A stretch of 64,000 bases of DNA from Margaritispora aquatica (Eukaryota; Ascomycota; Leotiomycetes; Helotiales; Discinellaceae): positions 1,178,001-1,242,000 of the forward strand of contig VJWN01000005.1 of assembly GCA_007644065.1 (NCBI GenBank). The letters are read 5' to 3'. The notes under the pieces are model-generated. The model saw nothing but the letters and a program-made list of their open reading frames with translations, ran no database searches and was not told the origin of the DNA. Below, in pieces: positions 50,831 through 61,800 of this stretch. The stretch's first letter is position 1, and each line of letters begins with the position of its first letter. Position numbers and translations under genes: made by a program.

Positions 50831-51195
50831 AACTATCCTTCACCCTACCCATAGCTCGTTAGCTCACTTCTTAGTCGAATACCAAGACACCCAAGACAAC
50901 CAAGACAACCAAGACCTGGTTCCTATCTCCAAGTATATACTGTCGTCTCCCCCAAGCTACTTACTCTTTCATTCTCGCGTTTTGTTATTTAGCTTTGCGT
51001 CTTTCCCTTCCGGTTCGACTCTCAACGTCCTCCATTGCGACCATTTCCAATATTCATACATACATAGGACAATAGGTTACTTCCGTCCGTGGTCATACGA
51101 TCAACAAACCTACCTCGACAACATTTTGGGTGAGCCGACCTCGGCGCGACTTCACATTTTCACCCTCCCTCGAATTCGAGGAAACAAAATACGCC

Positions 51196-53039
51196 ATGTC
51201 TGGATATGTCCCCAATTATGCGTGGACTGGCGCTCCAACAGTGTACAATGGTACCGGTGGGCCAGGTATAACTACTGGTGGTGATAGTGGTAAGTAAATA
51301 TTGACATTCGCCCGGGGAACTTTTCTACCTACCATGAAAATGACCCAGAAATCTCATAATATTTTTGTTACACAAAACACTGGCTAACAATTTATTTTTT
51401 GACAGCAACCGAAAACTTGAACCAATGGTACTCGTCTGGAGATCAAGCATATATCATTGTCTCGTCATGCATGGTCCTCATCATGGTGCCAGGACTCGGA
51501 TTTTTATATTCTGGCCTTGCAAGGCGTAAGTCTGCACTGTCCATGATCTGGGCGTGTATGGCTTCTTTCTCAATCATCGTTTTCCAATGGTACTTCTGGG
51601 GTTACTCGCTAGCATTCAGCTCAACTGCTACCAATGGATTTATTGGAAACTTGGAACATTTCGGTCTGATGAATGTGCTTGGAACGCCATCCCCAGGATC
51701 CCCTTTGATTCCCGAGCTTCTATACTCCTTTTACCAGGTCAGTCATTATTTCGATGTTTTGGATGAATCATGCTAATATTTTACAGCTTCAATTCTGTGC
51801 CGTCACCGGAGCCATTGTAATGGGAGCCGTTGCAGAGCGAGGTCGTCTCATTCCAGCATTAGTATTCATTTTCTTCTGGGCCACACTTGTGTACTGCCCA
51901 ATTGCCTGCTGGGTCTGGAATATCAACGGTTGGGCCTTCAAATATGGTGTTCTTGACTACGCTGGAGGTGGACCTGTCGAAATTGGCTCTGGTATGTCTG
52001 CGCTCGCATACTCCATGGTCCTCGGCAAGCGTCAAGAGAAGATGATGTTGAACTTCCGTCCTCACAATGTGTCGCTCATCACTCTTGGTACGATTCTTCT
52101 GTGGTTTGGATGGTTGGGATTCAATGGTGGATCTGCTTTCGGTGCAAACTTGAGGGCTGTTATGGCATGCTGGAACTCCTGCTTGACTGCCATGTTCGGT
52201 GCTATCACTTGGTGTATTCTTGATTACCGCCTTGCAAGGAAGTGGTCCATGGTCGGTTGGTGTTCCGGTACCATTTCAGGACTCGTTGCTGCTACTCCAG
52301 CATCTGGTTACATCACTCCATGGGCATCCATCATTCTTGGTGTTGTTACTGGTGTTATTTGCAATTTTGCAACCAAAGGTACGTCATTCGTGTGACGATC
52401 TCATAATCCCCACACTAACATTTCACAGTCAAGTTCTGGATTCGCATTGATGATAGTATGGATGTGTTCGCTGAGCACGGCGTCGCTGGTATGGTCGGAC
52501 TTTTCTTCAACGCCCTCTTCGCCGCCGATTACATCATCGGTTTGGATGGTGTCAACAACGGCATCAACGGCGGATGGCTCAACCACAACTGGAAGCAACT
52601 GTACATCCAAGTCGCATACATTGTTGCAGTCACTGCCTACGCATTCGTGATGTCCACCATCATTGCCCTGGCTATCAACTACTGCCCAGGTCTCCACCTT
52701 CGCGCATCTGAGGAGGCTGAGCTCCTGGGTATGGATGATGACCAATTGGGCGAGTTCGCCTACGATTACGTCGAGGTCCGCAGAGATTACCTGGCGTGGA
52801 CACCAGCCAAGGACGAGCCCGAGAAGACCGAGAGCAACATCGCGGATGGTGATCGTTATGGCATCCAGAGCCACAGCGCCATGATCAACGGCCACAGTCC
52901 CACGGTGGAGAGCGGTGGAAGCAGCAATGCTCACACAGCTGTGCAAGGTGACCGACACGGTATCGCGGCCGAGGACGAGCTGAAGGAGAAGCATGGTATT
53001 CTGCCTCACAAGCCTGGAAATGGAGATGGCGCCGTGTGA
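51196..53039 (+). CDS. Mep/Amt ammonium transporter, four exons, 542 aa
   Basis: Plasma-membrane ammonium permease of the Amt/Mep/Rh family. Exons are 51196..51289, 51406..51737, 51787..52378 and 52429..53039; introns are 116, 49 and 50 bp and every junction keeps frame. Family landmarks are GDQAYIIVSSCMVLIMVPGL near the N-terminus, YSGLARRKSALS, GAIVMGAVAERGRL, FGWLGFNGGSAFGANLRA and AEHGVAGMVGLFFNALFA. The twin-histidine pore motif is asymmetric: the first position is Glu207 (GGGPVEIGSG) while the second, His356, is kept. That E/H pair is typical of yeast Mep1/Mep3-type rather than Mep2-type permeases. The hydrophilic tail (about 435-542) is cytosolic and acidic/Ser/His-rich, a likely site of regulation. 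The first exon encodes the short extracellular N-terminus with one N-x-T site. GATA sites upstream suggest nitrogen control. Confidence 0.95.
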
Positions 53040-56000
53040 GTGTTTGAACACTCGCGCGGGCTTTTAATATAATCTTTTTTTTCCTTTTTGGATGCGATGG
53101 AGTTGGAGGTATGGAATGGGATGGTTGGGGGTGGATATACCAGGGGAGGAGAAATATATTTGACATGTTGAGTTATAGCACGAGATTTAGAAGCGGGATA
53201 TCCTTGATTTTTTTTTTGTACAAGTACCATTAATCGTGGAAGAAGAATAAGATAAGAATCAACCTACCACAGTTAAAGAAATCAGTTTTCTCATCTAACT
53301 ACCATCTCGATACTAGCTAGAAGCGTCCTCGGAGCATCGCCAGTTTACACAAGTGCACTCGCTCAACTCCAGCTCGTCTAGACTCACCCAACACGTACAT
53401 CTGTTTGATTTGGCTTGGTCAGTTAGGTAGGTACCTCCCAAACCTCCCAAAGGTCTCAAAAGCCAAGTCCCTCCAAGCTCCAGCTAACCCGCATCAGTAT
53501 TCCAGCGCTTCGATACACACATGCATGCCTGATATCAATACCAAGAACGACACCAAGGCCAAGAGCAAGACCAAGAAAAATCCAACGCACACCACATGTT
53601 AACAGGACAAGACTGGCCAAGAAGTGGGGCGCAGGCAGACAGGCAGGCAGGAGGGCGGCCGTTTATATCAAAAGCCTCATTTTCTGTTTACTTTTTTTTT
53701 CTTTTTGATCTCCGTTTCTCTCTGTTGATATCGTACTTGATATCTCGCCATCATCATGAGGTATATATCATGATTTCATCACCTCATTCATCATGCCGTC
53801 ATGGCATGTCGTCCAAACACGGCCGGATGATATGATGTCAATACGCCTCTATGCTCTTACCCTGTCCTTGTCCTTGTTACTTTTTATCCGTATGTAGGGT
53901 CTTGTCTCGACGGTTTGTCTGGCTGGCTGCACCCCGCAGATTCCCCTACTCCCGTCTGCCGTGATGAAACTTGAAATACGGAGGGAGGGTAGGTTGGTTG
54001 ACACAGGGAGAAAGAGGGAGAGAGAGAGAGAGAGACAAGACCCGTTGTGTGGTTCCGGATTAAGTTGTCCGTCCGTCGTGGTGGGTTCTGGGTTCTGGGT
54101 TCTGGGTTGTGGATGGGTTGGTAGTGGTAGTGGGTGGTACAGTGGTGGGTGGTGGCGCTTCTTTTCCTTATCAGTATCCTTGCGAGTTTCCTGGGAGAGA
54201 TGGGATGGGATGGGGGGTATGTCTGATAAGAGGGTATACTGCGTGGTGGATGGGGTATTTGGGGGTAGACTAGAGTAGAGTAGAGCAGATAGATGGAGAG
54301 AGGAAAGGTTATCTATGTGAGAGGAGGGAGGAGGGAGGAGGGGAGGCGCGGAGTGGAGTGGGGGAAGAAGGGGGAGGAGCGGAAGCGAGTGGTGGGCGGG
54401 TTAGTGACTTCGCGATTTTGAGCGACCGTGGCGGTTAGGATGAATTTGGAAATGCGCACCTCTTTTCCTTACCTGGTGAGATCATGCCTGGTGAATTTGA
54501 GCTTTATCACATATTTGCGTTTTGTGTTTTGTGTTTGTGTTTGTGGGAGAGTTGTTGTTTTTCCTCGCTTGTGAATCCTCGCTTACAGTTCATGGGCGAT
54601 GATGATGGATCTGATATTCGGCTCAACTCTGTTGACATCCAAGGAGGAGCAGATTGTTGTTGTTGCTGTGGCTACTACTACTCGGGTTCTTCGTTGTAAT
54701 AGGCTTATTTATACATTGCACTGCCATCTCTACCTGTCAGTCGAGCTGAGTATGTATCACACATATTGATAACGACAACGTGGACTGAAATATTCACTCG
54801 GCATATACACAGACAATGATGGATGCCCTATCACATAAAGGAAACAAACACAAATTCGATATTCACTGGAAACAGAGAAATAAAAGAGGTAAAGATATCT
54901 GATGAAATTCCTGATGAGTCATCACTCTTACTCCTACGTAGAACATCTCGTGAAATCCATTTCAATCAAGCGATGATGGGAGTAACACTGTCCTAAACTC
55001 TTGGTACTAAATTTACAGGTACTCTTCTGAGAATCTTAGCTATGGCATTGTGGTGTGTCAGCATCACTCACAGTGTTGCGAATTTAGACAAAGTTGATGG
55101 ACGATATCATGATACACGTTTAGTATGTCCCCATCAATAGATGTTTTGTGTATACATATGCTTCCATATGACGCCCCAAGAACCAAAGATATTACTGCAA
55201 ACACCTGCTTCGCAATGTCGCCATGTGAACTGTCTTGAATTCTCCCGGGGGGGCTTTTTTTTTTTCAATCGTCGGGAATTTGGTGACAGATGAAAGACCT
55301 CGATAGTAAAAGCTACTCTCAAGATCGTTGAGTATTACTTCCAAGTAGCTACATTTTGATAGTGAGTTGTCTTCCTACAACAAATCGATTCGTCTTCAGC
55401 TCGATCGCTGTTGCAATAACTGTCTTGTATTTCAAGTAACTTAACTCTACTCTTCATTGTAGAATCTCGCAAATGCACCCAGCACAAATTTTCTCATAAT
55501 GAAGAAGATGTGCGACCAGGTTTGTCGCTTTCAAAACGAGGGAAACTGAGGCTAAATTTATTCAAAAACGCAATGAGCTCTGATTGAACCCAAATTTCGG
55601 TTGTCGCTAATTTTCGTCGGTAGTTGCTGCAACGGCGACAGCAGCAACCTGATTTCAACATCTAGATTATTCAAGCGAGTTCTATATTCCGATGACTCTG
55701 TTTCAATCATGATCATGCACCTCTAAGGTATGCTCAAAGATGCACTCTTCTTCTACGGGCGTATCACAGAAATTACTCGAACGACTTGAATTGCCTGTTA
55801 TGGACAAGGCAAGATTTCACATCAAGATTATTGAATTCTAAGGAGACTAGAACACAAGGAATACAGTCATTTACTCATAAAAATCATAACAACCACCGCC
55901 CAACCAACCAACCCATTAGCTCCCCCCCAACCTGCCCAGGAAAGAAGTCCCTTTAAACAGACCCCCCCTCATTCGCCAACCAAAGAAATCAACAGACCAA

Positions 56001-56124
56001 GAAAAAAAATATGAAATAAACGTATGTATATGCCGAATCCAACCCACATGTCAGAACCTGACACAGCCAGCCAGACCAGGTGCTTTCCACCCAACCTAAT
56101 CCAGCAAACGGTCAAAGCCTCAAT
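53040..56124. other. convergent intergenic region, low complexity
   Basis: It lies between the stop codons of the ammonium transporter (+) and the next gene (-). It contains a GA microsatellite (54007-54036), GGGTTCT repeats (54084-54112), TGGG- and GGGAGGA-rich tracts (54115-54400), TGTTTTG repeats (54520-54545), a G/T homopolymer junction (55246-55265) and C-runs (55924-55970). No gene could be supported. At 3.1 kb it is unusually long for a convergent gap. Confidence 0.45.
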
Positions 56125-57744
56125 CTAATCCGCCACAATGAAAAGATCATCTACAATCTCCTCCATCTTCCGCCTCGCCTCGTCGGGACTCATGAGCTTC
56201 TTACTCTCCACGTGGCGCAGCACGTTGGTCATTTGCTGCTGTCGCTGAACCTGCTGCACTTGCATCGGCACCATGACTCTCTGCACTGGCGCCCGAGCCT
56301 GAGGCGACATTTGCATCTGCACCTGCCTTGGCACGGGCGCCGGACTCCACGGGTCCTCGTGTTTCCCAGGCAAAGCTCTACACCTAGTATCGAGCGTCTG
56401 GCCCTTAATAACCAAGACCCACTCTCCGGGCTCTTTGTTCCTACACCTCCTCCACCAGACACCACGCTTCTTCCCACTCTCCGCGCTCGAGATATTCCTC
56501 CTGGGCCTCTCCAAGAACCCGACGACGTTCCACACTCGCTTGACGTTGTTCCCGGAGCTAGCGGTCTCGCGCGCCTCGAGCAGGCGCTGGATCTCCCACT
56601 GCGCGTCTTCGTGCATGGTGAGGATGGTCTGCGCGAAGCGCTTCTGGTGCTCGCTCGCGCTGAGGCGGCCCCGGCATTGCTTGAGGAGGTCGTGGGTCTC
56701 GCTGGGGCAGGAAGAGACTGGCTTGACGTAGTAGGTGGCGGGGGTGATGGCGTGGGTGCTGTGGATGGGGAGGCCGAGGATGGTGGTGCTTCGTTCTGGG
56801 GAGCGCTTTTGAGGGTTGTGTCGTAGGAGCCAGGTTTCGTAGATGCAGTCTTCTATCTCGGTGCTGGTTGATGATAATGATGACGAGGTTGATGCCAGGG
56901 AGTTGGTGCTGGCGTTGAAATGGATGTTGAGTTTTTGATCTGCTAGATTAAGAGGTTCCTTCTCGGAAATATGCTCTTTCTTCTCATTTAGATTAACGAT
57001 AGGCTTAGTTTCTTCTGCTTTAACTTCTGATTTTACAGTCTCGGAAATAACTTGAGGTATGGTCGCAGTTGGAGAAGGCGACGCAGAACCATTGAGTGCT
57101 CTCAATCTCGGCGCATAATCCTTCTGCACACCAATCAACCTCTCGGCAATGAGTGGCAGCATCTTCTCGAGAGCCTTCAACTCCGCTTCCTGCCTCTCAG
57201 TTCTCGAGGTCATGGAATCGAGCCCAGCCCAGCTCACAGCATCAAGCAAGACCCTGACGCGATACTTCTCGACATACAATCTACTCCTCAACGCCGCGAC
57301 CTTCAGATCCGAACCTAGAACCATGGTCCACGCAACGCGGGGCAATGTCACCAGCCCAGCACTATTTGGCTCGAAGGCACGCGCCCGTCTCGCTTCCTCG
57401 ACCTTGCTGGCCAGCAGCCTGAAGGCAAACAAGACATCGTGGCACAACACTGCGACAAACGAGTGTGACCTCGAGAGCTCAAGATCCGGATACCGCTCTA
57501 TCGTTGCGTGTAGAGAGGTGAGCAGCGTGCTGGTTACGGCGCAGACTGCTACTAATTCCTCCACCGTTTCGATGGGATGCGGCAGAGTGGATAAGTATTT
57601 CGTGATGTCGGCGACGAGCACGACGCCTTGTCTTGCGACAACGAGGAGATCTAATTGAGTATGTATAGAAGAACGACCGTGTGATGAGGCAGGCGAAGAT
57701 GGATCCAGGAAAGGATTTCTAGAATTGCAATTGGGAACTGCCAT
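56125..57744 (-). CDS. fungal hypothetical protein, 539 aa, single exon
   Basis: Not a recognised named family. The start at 57744 (context AAGATGG, protein MAVPNCNSRNPF) is preferred; the frame is open 14 codons further but without an ATG. Residues 1-210 look like one helical domain (LVVVARQGVVLVADITKYLS; VEELVAVCAVTSTLLTSLHA; VAVLCHDVLFAFRLLASKVE). About 210-300 form a charged disordered linker (KSEVKAEETKP). A Ser/Thr tract follows, then a C-terminal region with two possible structured parts (STTILGLPIHSTHAITPATY; then RFAQTILTMHEDAQWEIQRL) and a Gln/Val/Met-rich repeat (VMVPMQVQQVQRQQQM). The tail (SPDEARRKMEEIVDDLFIVA) looks like a conserved amphipathic helix. No signal peptide or membrane helix is evident. 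Codons are GC-rich relative to flanking DNA, which supports coding. Function unknown. Confidence 0.8.
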   Translation of the reverse strand: MAVPNCNSRNPFLDPSSPASSHGRSSIHTQLDLLVVARQGVVLVADITKYLSTLPHPIETVEELVAVCAVTSTLLTSLHATIERYPDLELSRSHSFVAVLCHDVLFAFRLLASKVEEARRARAFEPNSAGLVTLPRVAWTMVLGSDLKVAALRSRLYVEKYRVRVLLDAVSWAGLDSMTSRTERQEAELKALEKMLPLIAERLIGVQKDYAPRLRALNGSASPSPTATIPQVISETVKSEVKAEETKPIVNLNEKKEHISEKEPLNLADQKLNIHFNASTNSLASTSSSLSSTSTEIEDCIYETWLLRHNPQKRSPERSTTILGLPIHSTHAITPATYYVKPVSSCPSETHDLLKQCRGRLSASEHQKRFAQTILTMHEDAQWEIQRLLEARETASSGNNVKRVWNVVGFLERPRRNISSAESGKKRGVWWRRCRNKEPGEWVLVIKGQTLDTRCRALPGKHEDPWSPAPVPRQVQMQMSPQARAPVQRVMVPMQVQQVQRQQQMTNVLRHVESKKLMSPDEARRKMEEIVDDLFIVAD

Positions 57745-58842
57745 CTTGACTATTCGCACACTTGGTAAGACGACTTGCACCAACAAAGAGAAAATGAACC
57801 AAAAACGAAAAGTATGGCTCTTGAATCAGAGTCTTAACATGACTTATTTAATAGAGATAGTAAATCGATTGCAACGAGGGGTAAAATATTATAATAATCG
57901 GTGAGTGTTTTTTTTTTTCTTCCTTTCACATGAGGCTGTGGGTTCCTCAGACACCGAGTAGGTAAAGTAAGGTAAGGTAGGTCAAACCAGCCAGCCCATG
58001 ATCATGGTACCCCAGAAAGAGGCCGAATTGAATTCTCCGGACAGAGATGTACCATTCGCGCCCTGCAAGATACAGAAGTCGGTGACGTCCTCAATTGAGT
58101 CACCGTCATTCAAATTATGCCACTTGGAATTCCCCGTTATGGTGATGTTACTCCGGGCTTTCCCTGCACAGAGGCAGCCAAGCAGCCTTGCTGATTTTGG
58201 TAACAGATGCGGCTGACCAACGATTGACTTCCCTACATCACACTGGGCAAAAAAAGAACCAAAGGGAGATAATACGCATCCTGCCTTGCGATCTAATTGC
58301 CTACTTTTACCGCTCGGGTGTGAATGTTACCTGATACATCTTTTATTACAGATGATCATTCTTCCAACAAAATCTGAGGAGGTTGGTTAGTTGGCTAGTT
58401 GGCTAGTTGGCTATCGCTCACCGAATACTTTAAACCCGATAGGCAAGGCTAGGTAAGATCTTACCTTACCTGTAAGTAAGGTAGCACCACACCACAGCCA
58501 AGAGAAGCTTAAGCGAACTAATTAAGGATGGCTGCATTGCCTTATCCAGTAATGAAAGATGGTGAGGGTGCTTTTTCATCTCTAGTGGCGTGTGAGAAAC
58601 TGAAAATGAACAACCTTCGTGTCTAAAGTCGATCTAGAGATCGGCCACGCGTGCTTTTGCGCGTCATAGCACGTCCTCAGTCAGAACTGTTGCACAGGCC
58701 TATTCATCAACGGTTCGAAACCGCATTCACCTACACCTTAATATTCTAAAAGCGAGAGGTTTTAGCATAACATGTTCTAATTATTTTGCCATGCCCAAAA
58801 CACCTTTTAGTTGCTAACCCCAAGAAGCACCAGATCATTCAA
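57745..58842. other. intergenic region with AGGTA palindromes
   Basis: This is the promoter side of the gene at 57744 and the 3' side of the synaptojanin-like gene. It contains AGGTA-type repeats (57957-57982), a TTGGCTAG tandem repeat (about 58380-58413) and two overlapping palindromic structures (58452-58483). The only open frame (57998-58216) is not convincing. Confidence 0.5.
58452..58483. repeat. overlapping palindromes GGTAAGATCTTACC and TACCTTAC-6-GTAAGGTA
   Basis: A perfect 14-bp palindrome (58452-58465) overlaps an inverted repeat with 8-bp arms and a 6-base loop (58462-58483). The core is the same TACCT/AGGTA motif found at 2423 and 19589. Confidence 0.8.
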
Positions 58843-61800
58843 TCATGAGGACGGCTTCAGAGCCTCCCACCCACCCATGCCTTCGTCGTCTTCCGTTGAT
58901 CCCAGTAGATCCTCTGTCGGTCTTCTCGGGGGAAGCTTTGGTCGGAAATTATCATCAGATGCAGCTTGACTATTGATCTCGCGGTCGCTGGCTGTCTTAT
59001 AGATGTCTAGCCGCCTGGGCTGAGGTCCAGAAGATGGAACAGCAACATCTCTCCTCTCCGGTATATCTCTTTGACCATAATGAGCCCCTGAATTGTGAGC
59101 TAGTCCTGTTGTCCTCCTTGGCGGAGGTGCGAATCCTGTGTGATCTATTGTCGTTGATCTGGTTACCTGGGACATAGCTGGTGCACGAGACGAAGATGTT
59201 ACCGAAACCGTTGAAAGAGTAGGAGATGACGTAGTCGAGGCCGTGAGATGAACAGGTTTGCGGGCAACTGGTGGTGCTGCCTTCTTGGTCGAGCTTGTTG
59301 TAGAAGAGGAAAGCCTTCTGGGCATTGATGACCTCTGATCAGGAGAACTCTCTTGTATAGATGACTGCGAAAAATTCTTTGATAAAGCGGCTACAGCCGA
59401 TATTGGAGACGCTGGTGACCCTCCATGAGCCACTGCTGTTCCTGGACGTCGAGGCTTTGGGGGAGGTGGTGGGTCATTTGCAAATCGCTCCTTCGAGTTC
59501 ATGCTGGGAACGGTAACCCAATCAGGTTCATCTGTCAAGGTGTATGGATTGGACGGACGGCTTGGATTTGGTGTTTGACCTTTTTGAGGAGGCTGAATGG
59601 TGGATCTTGCTGGCTGGCTATTATCGAGCCACCATTTACGCTTATCTGAACTTGCAGGAGGGAGTCCAGGGGCGATGGGATCGTAACCCATTAGATCCTC
59701 ATCATCAGTATCATCATTTTGGTTGCTGGCAGTAGTGGTGCCAACTTCCATTCGTCGTTTCTCATATATCTGCCGACTCAGGGCCTCGCGACGAGCCTCG
59801 TTGACATAGCTAATGGTACATTGGAAAGTTGCAAATACTGGTCGATGATCCGAGAATCGAAGTTGTGCAATGTTATAGTTTATTTGCCTGAGATTGTTTC
59901 CTTTGCGTAAGATTCGATCTGTCCACGCAGGTATTCGAGCCTTTTCACTAAGGCAAAAAATTAGCGCGGTTCAGTGCAAGATTTAGAAGAGCTTTTGTCT
60001 CACGAAGTGTCATAAGTATCGTTTCCAAGATCGAACTTGTAGGTCGGGTTAAATGTAATCCTTGCCTCGGAGTAGAAAGGGAATGTTAGGCCCGCAACCA
60101 TCTGTAAGTTCAACTTGAGAATGTTAGCTCTCGGCCAGCAGCTGAGTATCTTCAATGAACTTACCTGATCATTTTCGTATAGTGTTTCGAGATCGCCATT
60201 CTTGATCAATTGCCTGACCTTTTCTGATCCAAGTCCAATCCGATAATTGAAATCGCCCATCCAAATGACAGTATCTGCACATTCGTCAGTGGTTTGCGTC
60301 ACGAATGTCAAATTGCTCACCATGATCATCAATTCCCCGATTTCGTTGAAACCTCAAGCCGTGGTGGATGGTGTTGTAGTCACGGTTTCTCTCTTCGTAA
60401 TTTGCAAACCCAGCAGCCAAGTGGGCTGTTACGAAGCATAGCTGAGTATTTGCGTATTCCATTCTGATAGCCACAGCTCCCTTGTTGCCTGCCATTCCAG
60501 ACATGCCAGTTTTCTTTAATCCGCCTTCTACATTTTTGATATTAGGAATAGCCGACGACTTTACGAATATGCATAGAGCAGCACCGACGAGCTGGCCACT
60601 GCGAAGCAAAACATACTTGTCACTGCCTGCAGCTCGAGCATTTGCGTTCAAGGTCTTCCGCACAGCTCTTTCCCAGCTTTGTTTGCGTGAAGGGTCGCTA
60701 TTCATTATCTGCTGTGGACTTAGCTCGACAATTTCCTGAAAGCCGACAGCTACAATCTCGGGGTTTCGCTGTGAGGCCTCCAAGTCCGGACATAGCCAAG
60801 AGGACAAGTCTTCTTCAATACCAGATGTCCGCCCATTAAGATTGAAAGTTCCGCACCATCTATACATATTAGTTACGTTTTTTTCACAGGTATAAGGAAC
60901 GGAGTGTTCACATGTTGATCGATTTTGATGATTGGTACTCTGCACTTCTCTTAGAGAGCTCAGCCGTCACATAGTCGTTCATCGGGTCAAAGAGATAGAC
61001 TGGAGTTTGCCCGACGAGTCTGCCTAATAAGACATCTATAGTATTTTGACGTCCTTTATCTGCAAAATTGTTAATGTACAAGCGAGTTGCACTCTTTCTC
61101 GCATCTGCTATTGCCCCAGCTAGTGACATTTTACCATGCCTGGTGAAGGAGGATTTTAGAGCGCCGGTTCCAGCATATATGCGTGATAAAGCATCCCCAT
61201 TATCTGCCCAAAGGCTCGAGTGACGCATCCAAAAATCCGATGCAGCACGCTCACCTCGGTGGCTAAGAAAAGATTCCACCGCCATCTGGGAAATAATTGT
61301 TTGTATCAAATTAGTCCGATCTAAGCAGTCAAGACAGTTTGTCCTAAAAACACCTTCCTGCTGTAATACAACAACAGTCCGCCGCCTAGTCTTCTCATGA
61401 TAGTCCTCGGTGGGATCTTCAATGTCCTCGGAAAGGTAGTAAGCGAACCCCTCAGCAGAACTATCTATTAATCGACGAATTAAACTTGCTGCTTCATAGC
61501 CATTGGGACCTTTTGTCTCGGCATGGAAATCGAATTCTGTCTCTCTGAGAAGTTGGTGATCTTGCGCTTCCTTTCCGGCGCTTTGGTTTAGAAAAGAGTA
61601 TTTCACACCATTCCGATAAAGCTTAGTTAGCTCAGCCTCACCTGGCTTGGTCGCGCTCAGCAGGTTGACAATATGAACGGCACCATAGTTTTGCTCTAAT
61701 TCAGCAAAATGTTTGTCAAAAGCAGGTTGTGTGCCTTGAGCTGAGCGGGTGATTGAGATCTTCTGCTGGCCTGGCAGGAGGCCGGGTTGCTGCTCCCAAA

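Larger units (their letters stand above)
47207..51195. other. long low-complexity intergenic region and ammonium transporter promoter
   Basis: No gene could be supported. Features are CAGTT repeats (47873-47900, 47994-48026), T- and A-runs (48221-48276), GGTGA repeats (48641-48676), a 9-bp GAGAAGAGT repeat (48914-48950), a G-run (49616-49627), CCATACC repeats (49405-49430), TACCT repeats (50038-50065) and a GATA-site cluster (50394-50830). The last 400 bp is CT-rich with CAAGACAAC repeats and likely forms the transporter leader. Confidence 0.5.

Noticed and set aside
56080..56826. 248-codon + strand open frame overlapping the gene at 56125-57744
   Set aside because: It is rich in His/Leu/Arg/Pro with no domain-like pattern. 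It is the shadow of the GC-rich - strand gene, which has a good start and a structured N-terminal domain.
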